From assembly GCA_025267735.1 (NCBI GenBank), contig CM046307.1, forward strand, positions 56,477,395 through 56,541,394: a DNA stretch of 64,000 bases. Direction: 5' to 3'. Shown piece by piece: positions 1 through 9,886 of this stretch. Position 1 is the first letter of the stretch; every line of letters begins with the position of its first letter. Under the pieces are notes generated by a model. That model saw nothing but the letters and a program-made list of their open reading frames with translations, was not told the DNA's origin and did no database searches. Source of the DNA: Mactra quadrangularis. Taxonomy: Eukaryota; Mollusca; Bivalvia; Venerida; Mactridae. The position numbers and the translations under genes were made by a program.

Positions 1-277
1 GTTTTAGCATGCCTTCTGGTCTAAATGCACCACAGGGGGTTCTTGATGGGTTTGTACCCTCTTTTGTTGCTGGGATTTGTAAGATGCACTGTGTCCCTTA
101 TTGCCAGAAAAATGGGGTCATTCGGTGCAGGAAAAAACAAAATGATGACAGGATAGCATATTTGCAGCTTCTGAAAAGCACTAGCTTTTATGGCTTTTAT
201 CACTTTCAATTAAAACGGTCGATTTTCGTCCATGTAGCAACCAGTTCAGGATTAAATTTGCTGTTGTTTTTTTGCAG
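1..277 (+). other. Intron of the myosin regulatory light chain gene, with repeat-derived sequence
   Basis: This is the 3' part of an intron. It ends in a pyrimidine-rich tract and AG at 276-277, just before the exon at 278. Positions about 20-190 resemble parts of the repeat that is duplicated at 7.3-8.8 kb: they share TTGCCAGAAAA-like wording, a GGGGTCATT stretch and a downstream TTTGTAC/AAAACAAAATGATGA pattern. An old repeat therefore seems to sit inside the intron. The ORFs crossing it are fortuitous. Confidence 0.7.
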
Positions 278-379
278 GTGGATGAAATGTTCCGTGAAGC
301 ACCAATCAAAAAGGGCAATTTTGATTACAATGAATTCACTAGAATCCTTAAACATGGCAAGAAAGATGAAACTGAGTGA
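278..379 (+). CDS. Myosin regulatory light chain, last coding exon (partial gene)
   Basis: The exon encodes the C-terminal 33 residues of an EF-hand myosin regulatory light chain and ends at TGA (377-379). The reading starts [17 protein letters not shown] and continues [16 protein letters not shown]. The family hallmarks are EM(Y/F)REAPI, the G-(N/L)-F-(N/D)-Y turn and the EFTRILKHG end typical of non-muscle/smooth-muscle and fly sqh-type light chains. The protein binds the neck of myosin II heavy chain and, through N-terminal phosphorylation sites outside this window, controls actomyosin contraction. The exon start is set by the TTTTTTTGCAG acceptor at 276-277, which keeps the frame open. 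The upstream exons lie to the left of the window. The C-terminal tail, KKDETE, is lineage-specific. The assignment is strong; which paralogue it is cannot be told. Confidence 0.92.
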   Translation: MDEMFREAPIKKGNFDYNEFTRILKHGKKDETE

Positions 380-1020
380 TGACATCAAAATTTGCTGATT
401 TTTAATGTACTCTAAGAATTTACAGGAACCAAATCTCAATGGCATTTTGTTATACATGTTAAATTAAAAGTTATATACTTGTACTTGTTACCTGGTTTGC
501 GTATGATTATTGAAATGTTTCCAAACTCTAATAATATGCATTGTTACAATCCTTTTCAAGACCTATTATATTGTACAAAGAATTAAAATATTTTTAGATT
601 TCCTTATTTAATGAAATTTTCAAGACTTAAGTTTAAACTAAAGTAGAATATGTAGTTAATGAACGAGATTAAGTGTTCCTTTGTATATAAGCAGTTAAGG
701 TAGAATTCCTTTTATTCCACATCACAATAAGAATCGGATATCAAATATCAGGGTCATGATTTCTCAGGAAATTTCAGGAATTTCGGATTTAAAGTAGCTT
801 GGTTTTATCCTTTGTCTTCAGAGTTGCTTCCCCTGTTTGTGTTTGTTGAAAATGTAAATCTTTGTGATAATGAAGAAAAATTGCTGATGTCTGGCTAATG
901 GCTCGTCATGTACTTTAATATGTTTGATACATGTTTGTCAAACATGATTATTTTCATTCAATGTGTTTATTGATTTCCATGACTACGATTCTCTAAAAAA
1001 ACTAATAATGGTTAAATAAA
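380..1020 (+). other. Probable 3' UTR of the myosin light chain gene
   Basis: AT-rich, non-coding sequence follows the TGA. The first canonical AATAAA seen downstream is at 1015-1020; ATTAAA variants occur earlier, near 463 and 583. If the transcript reaches 1020, it reads into the foldback element at 695-1228. The end point is a guess from the signal alone. Confidence 0.4.
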
Positions 1021-1228
1021 ATGACTAGATTTTTCATTGAATGTTAGTAAATACCTCCCTTGGATATAGAAATTCCAGAACTTATAACTTGTTCATTGAA
1101 AGGTCTTTTTGAGCTTCAATTTAAAAATCTACCGTGATAACAAGTTTTGAAATCTACATCAGTGTGTCTCAAAAAAAAATTTCAATAGCCATTAATCATG
1201 GTTGGGTATAAAAGGAATTCTGCCTTAA
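695..1228. mobile_element. MITE-like element flanked by TTAA, about 530 bp
   Basis: The left end TTAAGGTAGAATTCCTTTTA (695-714) is matched in inverted orientation by TAAAAGGAATTCTGCCTTAA at the right end (1209-1228), with one mismatch. TTAA at both ends fits a TTAA target site such as that of piggyBac-type elements, but the family is inferred only from that. There is no ORF inside. It lies at the end of, or just beyond, the myosin light chain 3' UTR. Confidence 0.6.
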
Positions 1229-1399
1229 ACATTTTTGTTCATTATAGACATTGCTTAGCTTAGAATTATATAACATTTTTATCTATACTATATTTTCGTA
1301 TATTTTGTTAACTGTAATCTTTAATTCTGTGTCTTTTTTATTCTGTTTCTACATTCCTATGAAATATTAAAAAGTCTGTACTTGTATTATTCTTATTAT

Positions 1400-1522
1400 C
1401 ATAGGCGATCGGCATGACCCCTAACTGAGCTTGGTTAAAAAATCCATCATTTTGGAGTAATATTATAATATACCTTATATGTTTATTGTGTTTTTGACTC
1501 TCTGCCATGCCGACCGGCTATG
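1400..1522. mobile_element. Short hAT-like MITE (CACAGGCG family), copy 1
   Basis: This is a 123-bp element. Its left end CATAGGCGATCGGCATG pairs with the right end, whose reverse complement is CATAGCCGGTCGGCATG. Flanks CTTATTAT (1392-1399) and CTTATAGT (1523-1530) agree at 6 of 8 positions, as expected for an aged 8-bp target duplication. It belongs with the better-preserved copies at 8496 and 47996. Confidence 0.6.
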
Positions 1523-2487
1523 CTTATAGTTGTTTTTCTTAATATGATTTGCAGTATATTTAATTTGGTTTATTCCAGGACCTCAAATTAACACTAGCCC
1601 AATAGACTTTAGAGACAAAAAATTTTAATGTCCAAGTAAAGATTTTGAAATGATGGCTCATTAGGCAATCAGCAATACGAAAAGAAGTATTTAAAATTCT
1701 CGTTATTTGGTTTCAGATGTAGAAACTTTTATCTCCTATTCATTGTTTGATATGTCCAAACGAGACAATTATCACCAATTATTGTTCCTTGTTACATTGT
1801 ATCATTTAAATAGGTCAATCGAAATTCTGTTTTTAATTGTATGAGTGACGAGTGTTGAGTCACTTGTATCTTTTCTGGGTGACCAAAATAAATACATTAG
1901 AAACCCAGGCAGTGACATTGAGTAAGTAATTAGTCTAAGGCCCCAATTTAATATTTTTATTCTAATTTTCATTTTGTTTCTTTTTGTCTTTCAAGTTAAA
2001 ATTACTTATGTTGACTTGTCTAAATTGTTTTATTCAACATTCCACATGATATGTAATAACATTCCTTCTTGATTTCATGAGTGACAAAATGACACAATTG
2101 ATGCCCTGAAGTAAATATGTCGGGCTCAAGTTCTCCTCATTCAATAGTGTGCCATTATTATATTGTTAACAATATTTATCAGTGATATTTTAATGCTACT
2201 AATGCTCATTGGCACAAAACCAGTGAACCAAACCAAACAACAGATACACCATTGAGTGAAAAATGGATTCATTCGTTTGCATACTAATTATCTTGCCAGT
2301 TTACTATCAAATATCTTAGCTTATGAATAGTTGCCTTCTATGTGTGTTTTCATGCTTTAGCTTAAATTACATTTTTTGTGTACAAAATTCACATTGAATT
2401 ATACAATTTTTAGAGAATTTACTTTTTTACTGTCATTTAGTTATTTGTATAAAGAGATAATAAGCCAGTCAGTAGCTGTTTAAAAAG
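1523..2487. other. Gene-free AT-rich stretch
   Basis: No ORF of note, RNA gene or recognisable repeat was seen here. Several AATAAA motifs (for example near 1887) could serve as distal polyadenylation signals for the light chain gene. Confidence 0.5.
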
Positions 2488-2818
2488 TAGGGCTGCCACT
2501 CCATTCAGTGTGATTGCTGACTTCCATTCAAAATTGATGGTTCTGACATTTGCAATACATGTTGAGATAAATGGACTAGACAGTTGCTTAATTATTTTGG
2601 TGATCTGTGATACAGATACATGTAACTGTAGCATCCTTACTGCATGGGTGAAAGTTTTCAGTGTTGATACTGATTTCAGTATTTAGGGAATAAATTACTC
2701 TATGTAATTTTTAATGAAACTTGTCTATTTCAGTATTTTGAAAGTTGGTTTTCAGTATTTTCAAAACTTTCAACTTCCACCCATGTTACTGTAAGGTGGA
2801 TGAACTGTAGCAGCCCTA
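2488..2818. mobile_element. Possible hAT-like MITE with an inner foldback
   Basis: The outer ends TAGGGCTGCCAC (from 2488) and GTAGCAGCCCTA (to 2818) are inverted copies with one mismatch. Inside, 2643-2785 is a separate foldback. It starts GCATGGGTGAAAGTTTTC and ends AACTTCCACCCATG, and both halves repeat TTTCAGTATTT. No matching 8-bp flanking duplication was found, so the outer boundaries are uncertain. Confidence 0.45.
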
Positions 2819-4269
2819 CGTTATACCATTCCTAAGGTACTGTTGATGAATCTTGATGTTTGTAGTACTTTGTAGTTCACACCAATTATGGTACAAACTA
2901 ATGTGATAATCTACTGTTGTATAGTTTTGCTATTGTCAAACCTTCCAATGTGTTTTTTTATATTCCTTGTATAGGATTGGTTATGATTGTTATTTGCTGC
3001 TTTTTGTAGTAACCATTGGCAATCTGTTCAAATCTAATACACGTAATGGGTTTATTACATTACTGAGTGACAATTATACTGCTTCATGTGTAATCAATAG
3101 TGTTTAGTATTTTTTGTTGATGTAGATTTTTAATTATTTTTCCAGTCTTACTGACAATATGAACCTAGTCTTTATGGATAAAAGGTGTCAGGTCTGGTTC
3201 GAAAGTTTTATATATTGTTTAGGGCTAACTGATCAGCAAGCCCAACTATATGAAATAAGTTACTAAACTTAGCTGAACTAATTTGCACCGAACCAATTAG
3301 CACCAGCCCTGGATTTCAGGCTAGTGGATTAAGACAATGCCTGTGCAATTCTTTTAGATATTGTCTGTAGAGAACTGTTCATTTCTTTATATTTCTGCTT
3401 ACAGTAGTTTTACTAGACTGCTTTCAAAGATTATTTCTGTTAGTGCTAGATACCTATAGAAATTTGATGTGCAAGCATATATAAGTTTAGTTATACATAA
3501 GGTAAACTTCTTAGTTAGTTTTAGTGTTATTACGGTAAGCAAACTGTTGCCAATTTTGAAGAACAAAAACAATATTAATTTTTGAATTTGGGTATGATTC
3601 GTTAATTTCTTACAGCTAAGTTACATGTATGATGTGAAAATGTTCTTTTTTATTTCTTACTTAGGATCTTGTTATTTATTAATCAATATAGTAAAATTTG
3701 TATGAAAAGAGTATCTTAGAGATTGCACAGTTGCCTTGGTAATGTGTTTGTTTTCTTTTGTTTTTTGTTGATTTTATATTACATATCTGGTGTATGGGTC
3801 CAAATATTGATAGATTTGTACATTCCATAACTACAACAAGAAATGCTATTAAATGATCCAATTTCTCATGGTGTTTATATGGTGTGAAGTATTCAAGTTT
3901 GTTTTTTTATTTGTGTGATAGAAATATGATGTTCTTATGAATTATTGAAGCTGCTCGTTCACAGATATTAACTTGTTTATCAACTTTACTAAACCTGTCA
4001 AAATTGTAAAGACTCATTTTGGAAACAATAAAGCAAAGTTCTGATAATGGCAATTTTAGTAAAAATCAACATAAAAACTGTTATAAATGATGGTGATTTA
4101 ATATATAAAAAGTCTTCCTGTTAATAACGGTATAGATAATTTTAGTATTTTTTTTACTATTATTTTCTATTTCTTATATCTATATGTCTGTTTGCCTTAA
4201 GATATAAAGAAATAATTTTCCTAATGCAACTATAAGACTTTAAACCATTAGAATTCAGTTACATTAATA
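2819..4269. other. Gene-free AT-rich stretch
   Basis: No coding region, tRNA-like sequence or clear inverted repeat was seen. AATAAA occurs near 4026. The sequence is low-complexity T-rich in places. Confidence 0.5.
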
Positions 4270-4345
4270 GTATCATCAACTGCTTTCGGCGAGATATAAC
4301 CTTTCTGTGTTGATGTGCCGTACAACCCAAACAAACCAACATTAT
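4270..4345 (+). repeat. SINE 3'-tail fragment (family D), copy 1
   Basis: The run AGTATCATCAACTGCTTTCGGCG continues into GTGTTGATGTGCCGTACAACCCAAACAAACC. It is closely similar to 47148-47230, which reads TGCTTTCGGCGCGATATGAC and then GCGCCGTAAAACCCAAACAAAC. A tail ending (C)AAAC repeats is typical of LINE-mobilised elements. Only the tail region is recognisable. Confidence 0.6.
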
Positions 4346-4956
4346 TACAAATATATTGGCTGACTGGTAATTTATCAAGCAATTATCAAGTATTTACCAA
4401 AATATCAAGTTATTCTACTAAGTCTGTGAGCAAGTAGCTTTAAGTTTGAAATATGCATAAATATATGAACTGATGTATGATCACTTGAAGTAAAATGACT
4501 ATAAAAGACTTATGATAAGTAGTTTTAAGATATCACAATTAAAACATTAACAAGATCTGTATTACGTATGAACTACATTTTTTATATTATCATAATAATC
4601 AATAAACATATTAATCAATGAAAATTGTATGTTCTTATTTTACTCAACCACTAATATTTTGGTCACATTTAAAATTGATGTCGCCCTATTTAACGATTTT
4701 TACTTCATGGGCATCTTTGACAATCTCGGGTCATAAATCATAAAATGAAACAGTTGTTGGGCAAAATTTTGTCAAACTGACTTTACAGAAAGCATCCAAA
4801 GGATAGGAAAGTAGCCGCCCAATTTATGGATGATGCCTGTGCGATTCATGAATGGGTTGGACTAGCTCTGGGTTGTACAAGTTTGAAATCTTACTCACTA
4901 ACCCCAAATATAATTGTCTAGATGCTGGTATCTTGTAAGAAGTACCTAAAAAACTC
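4346..4956. other. Gene-free AT-rich stretch
   Basis: Nothing recognisable apart from weak A/T runs. It leads into the decayed coding-like repeat at 4957. Confidence 0.45.
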
Positions 4957-5095
4957 AATACAACAGCCCACTGAGGACATTTTCCAGCTGCTGCAATCCG
5001 ATTTGTCACTGCCGTCAGATGGATGCTGATGAATATTGATATTTTATGGAGAAACAGACATCACCCGACGGCCTTCTGTTGTTTGTGACGGAGAC
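4957..5095 (-). pseudogene. Decayed copy of the N-terminal part of the 14.6-15.0 kb ORF
   Basis: On the minus strand the sequence reads MSPSQTTEGRRVMSVSP, then a stop codon, and later HPSDGSDKSD.SSWKMSSVGC. The intact relative at 14607-14972 has MSPSQSTKVGRRMVSISSS and HPSRGSDKSDGSSWKMSSLG. The match ends near residue GC, at about 4957. The internal stop and the missing hydrophobic segment make this a broken copy. It could be either a gene fragment or part of a dispersed repeat. Confidence 0.55.
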
Positions 5096-5722
5096 ATTAC
5101 TCAGGTCAAGTCAGTTACTAGTCAAGTGATAATCAAAGTGTAGCTAACACTAGTATAAATTCAATGCTATATTATTATATATATTAGGAATGAGATGATA
5201 TGTCCAAATATCGATACGTCAGGGCCATAATGAATATCGTGGCCCAGTGCAATTTACCGCGATACAAACCTGACATTCGTAATCAGGGGAAGACGGTGCG
5301 TTGTCACTGTGTTTTCAGTATTCGACAGGTTTGCCGTCAAGACATATAATCTCTGTAGCTGTTTGTAAAATTGGTCTGGTACAAATCAACCTGTGGACAT
5401 CTCTATCTCCATAAACTAATACATGTATCCTTTAGCCCTCTGTCGTATAGGATCTCTTGTCATCGCTTAGGGGGTCATGTCGAGATGACCTTATGACGAG
5501 ATGACGTAGCTTTCATCCTGACGAAACTCTAGTAATAGCATCCTGATTTTGTGATTTCTATATTTAAAACTGGTTTTGCAAGATAATTTGACGGCGGAGT
5601 TATTTACAGTCCAATAAACATAAAAATAGCCATGAGGGCACCGTAAGGGCGCCTTGCAATCAAGCTCCGCAAGGCCCTGTACTAACTCTTGCGTATCTGT
5701 ACGGACTGTTACGTTTATACGA
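5096..5722. other. Gene-free stretch with locally higher GC
   Basis: No gene was seen. A small hairpin (GCCTTGC about 5651-5657, GCAAGGC about 5669-5675) lies in a GC-richer patch that continues beyond the SINE at 6031-6257. It may be an older repeat into which the SINE inserted. Confidence 0.4.
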
Positions 5723-6018
5723 ACCCGGGTCGATAGCGCAGTTGGTAGCGCGCCGGGATTTGGATACTCGTGCCCGAGGGGGTGCGGGTTCGAATCCCAC
5801 CCGGGGAGGTTATACCCTTCCATGAAAATTTGACAATAATGTCGATTTTCCTCCATTGATTAGATAATATGGAGAAGTTTCCGGCCTTGTGGAAGGGTAG
5901 GTGAGTACTGGTTATAGACAATGGTCCAGGAAAGCTAGGTTAGGTGCGCTGGACGCCGTGAAATGACCTAAATTGTGTTGATACGGCGTTAAATCCAATT
6001 AAATAAATAAATAAATAA
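5723..6018 (+). mobile_element. tRNA-derived SINE, family A, full length with target duplication
   Basis: The head is tRNA-like. The A-box region is TAGCGCAGTTGGTAGCGCG at about 5733 and the B box is GGTTCGAATCC at 5787-5797. The central body runs through CAATTTTCC-like wording at about 5840 and GGTGAGTACTGGTTATAGAC. The tail is GTGTTGATACGGCGTTAAAT followed by (AAAT)n. The 12-bp sequence ACGTTTATACGA occurs immediately before (5711-5722) and after (6019-6030) the element, so both boundaries are firm. This is the reference copy for family A here. Confidence 0.9.
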
Positions 6019-6257
6019 ACGTTTATACGAGGGTCCGTGAGATGAGCCGTGAATACCCATATCGGTTCCAAAGTCAAATCGTGAACAAAATCGTGGCCGA
6101 TTACGTATTAAACTTGCATATTTTCCTGTTACGGCTCCGTACAGGTTTGTTGTTTTGTGCTTTTTGCGAACCATCACCCCAATACGCAAGTTATCACAAG
6201 GCCTACGGCTGTCTGCACGTACGGGTCCGCAAAAAACACGATTTTATGGAACCGAGG

Positions 6258-6450
6258 CATTACTGACTGTGGTTGGTCGTTTTTGCAGATTGCCTAACGT
6301 AGACGATGTTAACAAGTTACTTAACATTATAATTGCGTCATAAATATTATAATTAGAAAAAGTCACCTGATTGTGACCTTCATAAAAAGTGGCCAGATCT
6401 TAAATTAGTAAATAAGCAAGCGGAGAATTTAAGATTGGGTTTTAATTAGA
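6258..6450. repeat. Dispersed repeat, copy 1 (pair with 59035-59222)
   Basis: Shared wording with 59.0-59.2 kb includes CGTAGACGATGT.AACAAGTTAC, GTGACCTTC, GGCCAGATCT, AAGC..GCGGA and AGATTGGGTTTTAAT in the same order and orientation. It has no coding potential and belongs to no known class that I recognise. Confidence 0.65.
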
Positions 6451-7309
6451 TAGAGGATATTTCAACCCAAGTTTTGAATTTGATATCTCAACGGTTAACC
6501 CGCAGGTGGAGACATCTCTACCCATAGATAAGTCATTCCGTATTACACATGTATATTTAAAGTTATTTGAGTTGAAACAGTAATTTTATCGCTTACGGAA
6601 GATATTAGTGAAATTGAAATACATATGTGAAAATTGATTACATTCCAAGAAATTGTCATACCATACATGAAAATACAAAAGTTATTAAATAAAATGACGT
6701 CTATAAACTAGAGTCATTATCTTCACATACTTATACCGAACGTTCCTCAACTGTGCATTGTTTTACTGGAAGTAAACAAAAATATTTTTATCCAATTGCT
6801 ACGTGAACCTTATTGCTAATGTGTTTTTGATTCGATTCCTCTGTTGTGTTTATCTTCAAGGTGTGCATAAATAAATAAAAGAATGTTATGTTGTGAATAA
6901 CTACCTGTATGCTATCGTAAATATTCATATCATCTCCTTTCGTATCGATATGTATCGTATCGTGTGATGACCATATAGTCTCATCCCTAGTGTACATAAG
7001 CACTTCAAAGTGGCTGTCTTTAGTAGGATGCAGGCTAAGCGATAACCCGATAGCCAGTCTAGTTTATTATGTCTTTGTGGTTTAATCGCAATGAGAGCAG
7101 ACAAGAAGTTCACTTGGACACTTAGAATGGTTAAACGCCACTATATTGTTTCACTTCATGGGTAATAGCCGTAAAGTTTCGTGCAAAATGTTGCCTAATA
7201 TTATTCGCTTATAGTTAGAATACTTTCCAATTTCTCTAAACCAGTGCATACAGGGTCAATGATTTTGAAATAAAACGTAGCAACGCTTCGGGAAATTAAA
7301 ACCGGTAAA
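6451..7309. other. Gene-free AT-rich stretch
   Basis: Short ORFs on the minus strand at 6788-7113 show no recognisable domain and overlap one another in different frames. No repeat boundary was identified. Confidence 0.45.
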
Positions 7310-8830
7310 CTCGGTTCCAAATCAAATTCTAAGAAAGACACTTAAACGGATAGTGCGGAAGATATATACCCGTTGAATCATAATTTGTATCACTGATAAA
7401 ATCAAGGACACATATTGTGATGATAGTCATCTATATTATTTAACCCTTCATTTGACACTTGCAGGTCAATCCCACATTTTCATGTCTTGACCACTCGCCC
7501 CTTCTTTAAAATGACCGCCATAGGACTAAAAAATAGTAATTTTAAATGGATTAGTGAATTTCACTAAGGAAAAATGCTCCCAAATAACTTTTCGCACACC
7601 TCCTTCATCATAAGATGTCTAAGGGGTCCAAGAGGAAGAATATGATCCACTCAGTAGCTGTTGTTTGAAGGGGGCACAGTGCCCCTTATCGCCAGACAAT
7701 ATTTGGGTTATTGAATGCAGAAAACGGCGCAAATTATAATAAAATGATATTTTTTAGTCTCCAAAATTTTCTAGCACACTAGAGGTCTGATCAAATCGGT
7801 AAAAGTATGTGGATGTTTCCCCTTATTCACCTATTTAGCTTACTAATCTGTTATCTAAAGTACATAAATACAAATGTTTACACATTAGTAAGAGGGAGAA
7901 GAGTGTGGCTATCCTCAGTTGCGCGTCGGCATTGGCATAAACACTTCTTGATTATGTTTTGGGGCGCAACATATTTATATCTTTGAAGCCACTGATTACC
8001 ATTGGAGGTCGAATTACATGACTCTAGCATGAATTTTGAATTCCGAATTACGGCCAATTTATACTGCTTAAGACATTTGCTTGCCTGCAAATAATATTAC
8101 ACAAATCAATGTAAGTATCCTTGTTAATTTTCACTCCTTCAATGGTATTTTATATCAATAAATCATATTCTACGAAAGGCATTTAAACAGAAACTGAGGA
8201 AGAGATATAGCACCTGAATCACAATTTGAATTTCCGATTATAATTTACTGTTAATATCAAGGAAACATATTGCCATGATAGCCATCTACATAATTTAACC
8301 CTTAACTTGACCTTTCCAGAACAATCCCACAAGTCCAAATGGAAGCCATAAAACTTGAATTAGACTTTCAACTGAACTACATGTGTATGTGGATTTCACT
8401 TGCGGACAGTTGCCCGTAAAATCATTTTTCGCGCTCCCTCCATCAAAAAATGTCTCAGCGGATCCCAGAGGGAATATGTGCCCCACAGTTGCTGGCACAG
8501 GCGACCGGCACGTCCACGAATCGTAGACAAGATATATAAATATGTATATATAGTGTTTGGATTCGAGACCGTTCCGGCCGCCTGTGGTTGCTGGGATGAG
8601 ACGGGGAAAAAGTGTCCCTCATCGCCAGAAAATACGTTGGGGTCATTAAGTGTTGAAAAACGACACAAACGGTGATGAAATAGCATGTGTTTAGTATGTT
8701 AATTTTTTAGCACATAGATGTCTGTGAGTAAAATGATGTGGAGATGCAACCCATTATTCACCTATTGAGCTCGCAAATTATTTATTTAAAGTAAACAAAT
8801 ACAAATATATGTATTATATATTAACATGCA
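7310..8830. repeat. Diverged direct repeat of about 0.6-0.7 kb, two units
   Basis: Unit 1 (about 7310-7870) and unit 2 (about 8155-8830) share, in order, ACACTTAAACGGA/GGCATTTAAACAGA, CATATTG.(G/C)ATGATAG, ATTTAACCCTT, TCGCCAGA.AATA, GG.TCATT.A(A/G)TG, AACG(G/A)CG/CACAAA and TATTCACCTATT(T/G)AGCT. The spacing is about 850 bp. Related wording occurs at 20-190. Unit 2 is lengthened by the MITE at 8496-8586. The shadow ORFs at 8295-8686 have no coding support. Confidence 0.6.
8496..8586. mobile_element. Short hAT-like MITE (CACAGGCG family), copy 2, with perfect 8-bp TSD
   Basis: This is a 91-bp element. It begins CACAGGCGACCGGCACG and its right end, read on the other strand, begins CACAGGCGGCCGGAACGG. 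The 8-bp GTTGCTGG stands on both sides (8488-8495 and 8587-8594). Its absence from the paralogous unit at about 7660 is consistent with a later insertion. An 8-bp duplication fits hAT-type transposition. Confidence 0.85.
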
Positions 8831-8878
8831 TCTGTACATTCTGTTTTACCGCATACAAACAATAACTTTGATAAACCT

Positions 8879-9208
8879 GTAGCGTGTTCAATTACCCTAA
8901 ACGTTCCAAAACGTTCCGTAACGATACTTTCGGAACTCCGCGGTCATTCGCTGCGTATAATCTCGGACATATTTAGACGCTATATTGAAACTACCGGTGT
9001 TGACGTAAACAAATATACGATAGTTTAAGTAATGAGTGATGTTTCGTTTTTAGTCCGTAAATTTTGAAACATCACCCATTGCCTTAACGATCGTATACAT
9101 GTATTTGTTTATTAGATTAGATTATTCGCAGCAAATGGTCGAGGAGTTCCGAATGTATCGTTACGGAACGTTTTGGAACGTTTAGGGTTATTGAACACGC
9201 TACTGGTC
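8879..9208. mobile_element. Foldback MITE, about 330 bp, with long inverted ends
   Basis: The left arm starts GTAGCGTGTTCAATTACCCT and runs on through AAACGTTCCAAAACGTTCCG, TAACGATAC and TTTCGGAACTCC. The right arm is its diverged inverse, ending CGTTACGGAACGTTTTGGAA, CGTTTAGGGTTATTGAACAC, GCTAC. Almost the whole element folds on itself (inner arms at about 9010-9095). A shorter relative is at 55236-55583, and another with similar outer ends at 27012-27216. Confidence 0.8.
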
Positions 9209-9587
9209 TGTAGCGTAGTTGGTAGCGCGCCGGGAATTCAAAGAGGGTACACTGAAAAAACTGTTTCTTTGATTGTTTAATATATTGTTTCGATTTGTGT
9301 ACGTGCTATAGTTATGAATACAAACATGTACATGCATATAAGATTTATAAATTGACATTAATGGTTTTACATGGATTTGATTGGAAATATAAAAAGTACG
9401 ATTCTATTTCTATATCGCCTCCTCAGTTTCAGTTTAAATGCCTTTGATTGGTGAATCAATATAAGGCCATTATAATGTTAATTATTTACTTCCCACTTGG
9501 AAAAGAAAATATTTCGCTTATTTACCAATATTACCTTAAACATATGACTGTCTATATCATTTAATGTCTGCATTTTTTTTCATGTTG
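9209..9587. other. Gene-free stretch with a SINE-head scrap
   Basis: Positions about 9207-9238 contain TAGCGTAGTTGGTAGCGCGC, the A-box part of a family A SINE, abruptly ended. Nothing else was recognised up to the family B SINE. Confidence 0.5.
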
Positions 9588-9886
9588 GGTTTCACACCGA
9601 AGCACCAAATTGTTACGGTTATATCACGGCGGTCAGCCCACTTACTCACTGTTCCTGGTAAGGCTAAATCTCTGGACTTAGCTGTTAACCAACTACTAAG
9701 CACAATCTTTCCTCAGTGACTAACTCCTGCCCTACATGATTAAGAATAAGTGGTAGGAGGGAATATGGCCGTTGAAATAATTTCATGACCAAGCTCGACG
9801 AAAGTATGCCCCGCTCGGTTATCGAACATACAATCCCTCGATCAGCGGACTTGTGCGCTACAGACTGAGCTAGCCGGTCGGGCTCA
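9588..9886 (-). mobile_element. tRNA-derived SINE, family B, minus strand
   Basis: The head lies at the high-coordinate end. The reversed A box appears as GACTGAGCTAGCCGG (about 9865-9879) and a reversed B box as GGTTATCGAACATAC (about 9817-9831). The body includes CTCTGGACTTAGCTGTTAAC and CCTACATGATTAAGAATAAG. The low-coordinate tail is a diverged GGGTTTCACACCG. It is full length but has drifted. Confidence 0.8.

Noticed and set aside
9..457. ORFs on both strands over the myosin light chain intron, exon and UTR
   Set aside because: Only the reading frame of 278-379 matches a known protein; the other ORFs cross the splice site or are in the wrong frame.
5491..6343. Several ORFs around the SINE at 5.7-6.0 kb
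   Set aside because: They overlap a full-length SINE with target duplications and share wording with other SINE copies; no protein family is visible.
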